NCBI RefSeq assembly: GCF_001423405.1
Contig: NZ_LMNS01000013.1
Coordinates: 1 to 44,702, forward strand
Source: Methylobacterium sp. Leaf123
GTDB taxonomy: Bacteria > Pseudomonadota > Alphaproteobacteria > Rhizobiales > Beijerinckiaceae
Direction: 5' to 3'
DNA length: 44,702 bases
A program made the translations under genes and the position numbers. This document shows positions 43,150-44,702 of the stretch, piece after piece (positions within the stretch are counted from its first letter, which is position 1; each line of letters opens with the position of its first letter). The notes below the pieces were generated by a model. The model was not told the DNA's origin. It searched no databases and saw only the letters and a list, made by a program, of their open reading frames with translations.

Positions 43150-43181
43150 AAAGGGCACGCAGCGAGCGCTGCGTGCCCTTT
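43150..43181. terminator. Strong bidirectional hairpin terminator
   Basis: AAAGGGCACGCAGC (43150-43163) and GCTGCGTGCCCTTT (43168-43181) form a perfect 14-bp stem with loop GAGC. The A run on the left and T run on the right make it a terminator in both directions. It is 285 bases after the LysR stop and 480 bases beyond the end of the leftward gene at 43662, so its true client may be an unannotated RNA. Confidence 0.7.
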
Positions 43182-43508
43182 CTGATGTGCGGTCCTATGC
43201 TTCGAATCGGCCTCGACGACGATTCCTCAGGTCGATTCTCTGCTTCGGTTTACGGCTCTCTACAACAATACGCGGTCCCTTAGGAGCAACCCGTCGTCGA
43301 GCCGCACATATATAACGGATTCGACATGGTTTGTCTGTATGTTCAATAGGTTGAGCCGAGGCATATGCCCAGTCGGTTATGCCGTCGCTAGAGGGGCCCG
43401 GATAAGATACGAAACGGTGCTATCACTATTTATCGTAGTCCATGCTTTGGTTTAAGTTCTTTCCTCGAAACCGAGGAGCTTGCCTGACGGAAGCGAATAT
43501 GAGTGTCT

Positions 43509-43575
43509 CTCACAAAACTCCCGCTGCGCTGTCATCGCCAGAGCGAGAACGGTCGGAGACCGGGAGTTTTGTGAG
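43509..43575. repeat. 67-bp element with 15-bp perfect inverted ends
   Basis: CTCACAAAACTCCCG (43509-43523) is the exact reverse complement of 43561-43575, enclosing 37 bases. No terminal duplication was seen in the flanks. It could be a miniature transposable element remnant or a structured RNA. It lies near the IS-like end of the window in a lower-GC tract. Confidence 0.5.
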
Positions 43576-43661
43576 GCACTCTAAGTTCGGGTCACATAGC
43601 TCGTCGTTCGGAAGCTGTGATCCACTGGATCCGGGGTATGCATTCGACTGGGGTATCATCT

Positions 43662-44423
43662 CTATAAGATGTGCTCGTGCGCTGCGCGGATCATATTTGC
43701 ATAAGCAGCTTTCACACGCCGGACTCGGTCAATCAATTCGCTACCTAGCGTGTCATACCTAGCGCTTTCGTCTGCGGTCGGCATGTGCGTGCCGCTTCGA
43801 TCGATGTTCAAGTCCGGCTGTAGGCATGTTCTGCTTTGTGTCGTGGCACCCATTGGCACGAAAAACTCGCTGCCTACAAAATGGCTGAGTTGCTGGATGG
43901 CCTCCGCCAGTGCTCTGGCTCGATCTCGAACAACGGCATCTACTAAATAAAAATCGGGAGACCGCAACCGGTCTGTCATCAGATCAAGAAAATCTTGTTC
44001 AGAATTATAAATGGAGTGGTCGGCCGCAATGGTACCTAGAATGCTTTTGATCTTTTGCTCTGGAAAGGTGCTCTGAAATTCTCGCATCATCGGCGCGTCA
44101 TGATCTCTGATCCGCTTGTCGGCCAACTCCTTCCTCAGAGCATCGGCGCGATAGGCAAGGAGATGATATGCGAGGCCAACGACGACGAGGGCGAATCCCC
44201 AGCCCGGGGAGGTCGTGGATTCGATCTGAACATCAAGATACTTCGCGATCAAAGCTCGGGCTGGTGTTTCCCACCAGGGCCCGGCAATCACCAGTACGCC
44301 GGCAGCAGTGACCATCCATGCGAGCCGATTGTGGGGCGCTCCCCTTATAAGGGGCCACACCCGCTCAAACACCTCAACGCTGCGGGTGATCAGGCGATCG
44401 AAAACAGCAAACCCCTGAGACAT
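43662..44423 (-). CDS. Hypothetical membrane protein with long cytoplasmic domain
   Basis: I do not recognise this 253-residue protein. Two hydrophobic helices are visible (about 34-52, LAWMVTAAGVLVIAGPWW, and about 74-92, GFALVVVGLAYHLLAY), so N and C termini should be on the same side. The remaining 150 residues are soluble, charged and largely helical, with FQSTFPEQKIKSILGTIAADH and RSPDFYLVDAVVRDRARALAEAI. Codon use and local GC are less biased than in the metabolic genes, suggesting recent transfer. It stands alone, about 180 bp from the inverted IS-like end. Such orphan membrane proteins near mobile DNA are sometimes defence or stress factors, but nothing in the sequence proves that. 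Confidence 0.7.
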   Translation of the reverse strand: MSQGFAVFDRLITRSVEVFERVWPLIRGAPHNRLAWMVTAAGVLVIAGPWWETPARALIAKYLDVQIESTTSPGWGFALVVVGLAYHLLAYRADALRKELADKRIRDHDAPMMREFQSTFPEQKIKSILGTIAADHSIYNSEQDFLDLMTDRLRSPDFYLVDAVVRDRARALAEAIQQLSHFVGSEFFVPMGATTQSRTCLQPDLNIDRSGTHMPTADESARYDTLGSELIDRVRRVKAAYANMIRAAHEHIL

Positions 44424-44606
44424 CGTTTCCTCGGGCTGAAGGTCCTAGGTCAGCCCGCTCTCTTGCATCGCTGCGGGGGCCTCCTTAAGCGTGCCCATAT
44501 AGGGGATCAGCCCCTGAACGAGAACGGGGCGCTCAAGTTTGGAGAAGCTCGATGCAAGCCCAGCCGCGGCTGTTCGACGGCCATGTCGCAAGCAACTTCT
44601 AGCCGG

Positions 44607-44702
44607 CTAAGAGCCCGTCCGATAATGTCTGGCCGGGGTTGAGTGGCCGGGATGGCGGTGATTCCAGAAGGGTGCTGAAGCCTGATCTGGACGTGCCATG
44701 TG
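44607..44702. mobile_element. Insertion-sequence end, right copy (partial)
   Basis: This 96-base stretch is the exact reverse complement of bases 3-98. The probable tip begins GAGCCCGTCC at 44611 and is preceded by CTAA, and the element continues rightward beyond the window. No transposase can be read from this piece. The inward-facing tip and inverted orientation relative to the left copy make the pair look like the arms of a composite structure. Confidence 0.7.

Larger units (their letters stand above)
42865..43661. other. Intergenic region with hairpins, no supported gene
   Basis: This roughly 800-base gap has a G/C-rich left part, a strong hairpin at 43150-43181 and then a visibly A/T-richer part. 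A small rightward frame (43442-43762) lacks a ribosome-binding site and family features and runs into the opposing gene, so it is not called. No tRNA, SRP RNA, RNase P or tmRNA signature was recognised. A second long inverted repeat is at 43509-43575. Confidence 0.45.

Noticed and set aside
43442..43762. Small rightward frame near the right end
   Set aside because: There is no ribosome-binding site, signal or family feature. It overlaps the 3' end of a better-supported opposing gene and contains the 43509-43575 inverted repeat.

Overview
The window looks like alphaproteobacterial DNA, most probably Methylobacterium/Methylorubrum. It has very high GC with strong third-position bias, a Rut pyrimidine pathway with a RutR-type operator, a membrane cytochrome-c urate hydroxylase (PuuD), and dispersed CTAGAGC...GCTCTAG intergenic repeats. 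The genus is an inference from style and gene content; no rRNA or tRNA is present to confirm it.

Layout. 1-98: end of an insertion-sequence-like repeat. 228-5553: a hybrid histidine kinase, a tiny secreted repeat protein, an exported DUF1254/DUF1214 protein and a DJ-1/PfpI protein. 5769-27353: a nucleobase and ureide uptake and hydrolysis block. It holds an NCS2 permease; a leftward set (isochorismatase-like hydrolase, AtzG-like, AtzE-like, AtzH-like) that matches the triuret/carboxybiuret route; a rightward operon (Tsx-like porin, 8-oxoguanine deaminase, complete BMP-type ABC importer); and a second BMP-type importer with formamidase and a biuret-hydrolase-like enzyme. The second importer is interrupted by a BrnT/BrnA toxin-antitoxin pair and, before its binding protein, by a membrane diguanylate cyclase. 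27440-29251: four tiny exported proteins sharing a PAG...TAPGG motif. 29430-30401: a LysR regulator. 30555-39087 (leftward): rutR, then rutA-rutB-rutC-rutD-rutF and an NMT1-type ABC importer. 39204-41803 (leftward): puuD, ureidoglycine aminohydrolase, ureidoglycolate lyase. 41941-42864: a second LysR. 43150-44423: orphan hairpins and an unknown membrane protein. 44607-44702: the same IS-like end as at the left, inverted.

How the genes fit together. Most of the window takes nitrogen from nucleobases and their oxidised breakdown products. Outer-membrane (Tsx) and inner-membrane carriers (NCS2, two BMP ABC systems, one NMT1 ABC system) would bring in purines, pyrimidines or ureides. 8-Oxoguanine deaminase yields urate, PuuD oxidises urate, AllE/AllA-type enzymes act late in allantoin breakdown, Rut opens uracil, and the hydrolases release ammonia from triuret/biuret-like compounds and formamide. 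Three sequences with sigma-54 geometry (GG-N10-GC) lie before transporter genes, which would fit nitrogen control. A near-consensus RutR operator with a second degenerate copy lies before rutA. The pathways are incomplete here: no hydroxyisourate hydrolase, allantoinase, allophanate hydrolase, RutE or RutG is visible, so those steps must be encoded elsewhere or replaced.

The two window ends carry a perfect 96-bp inverted repeat whose element bodies point outward, so the whole nitrogen-salvage island sits between two inverted IS copies.
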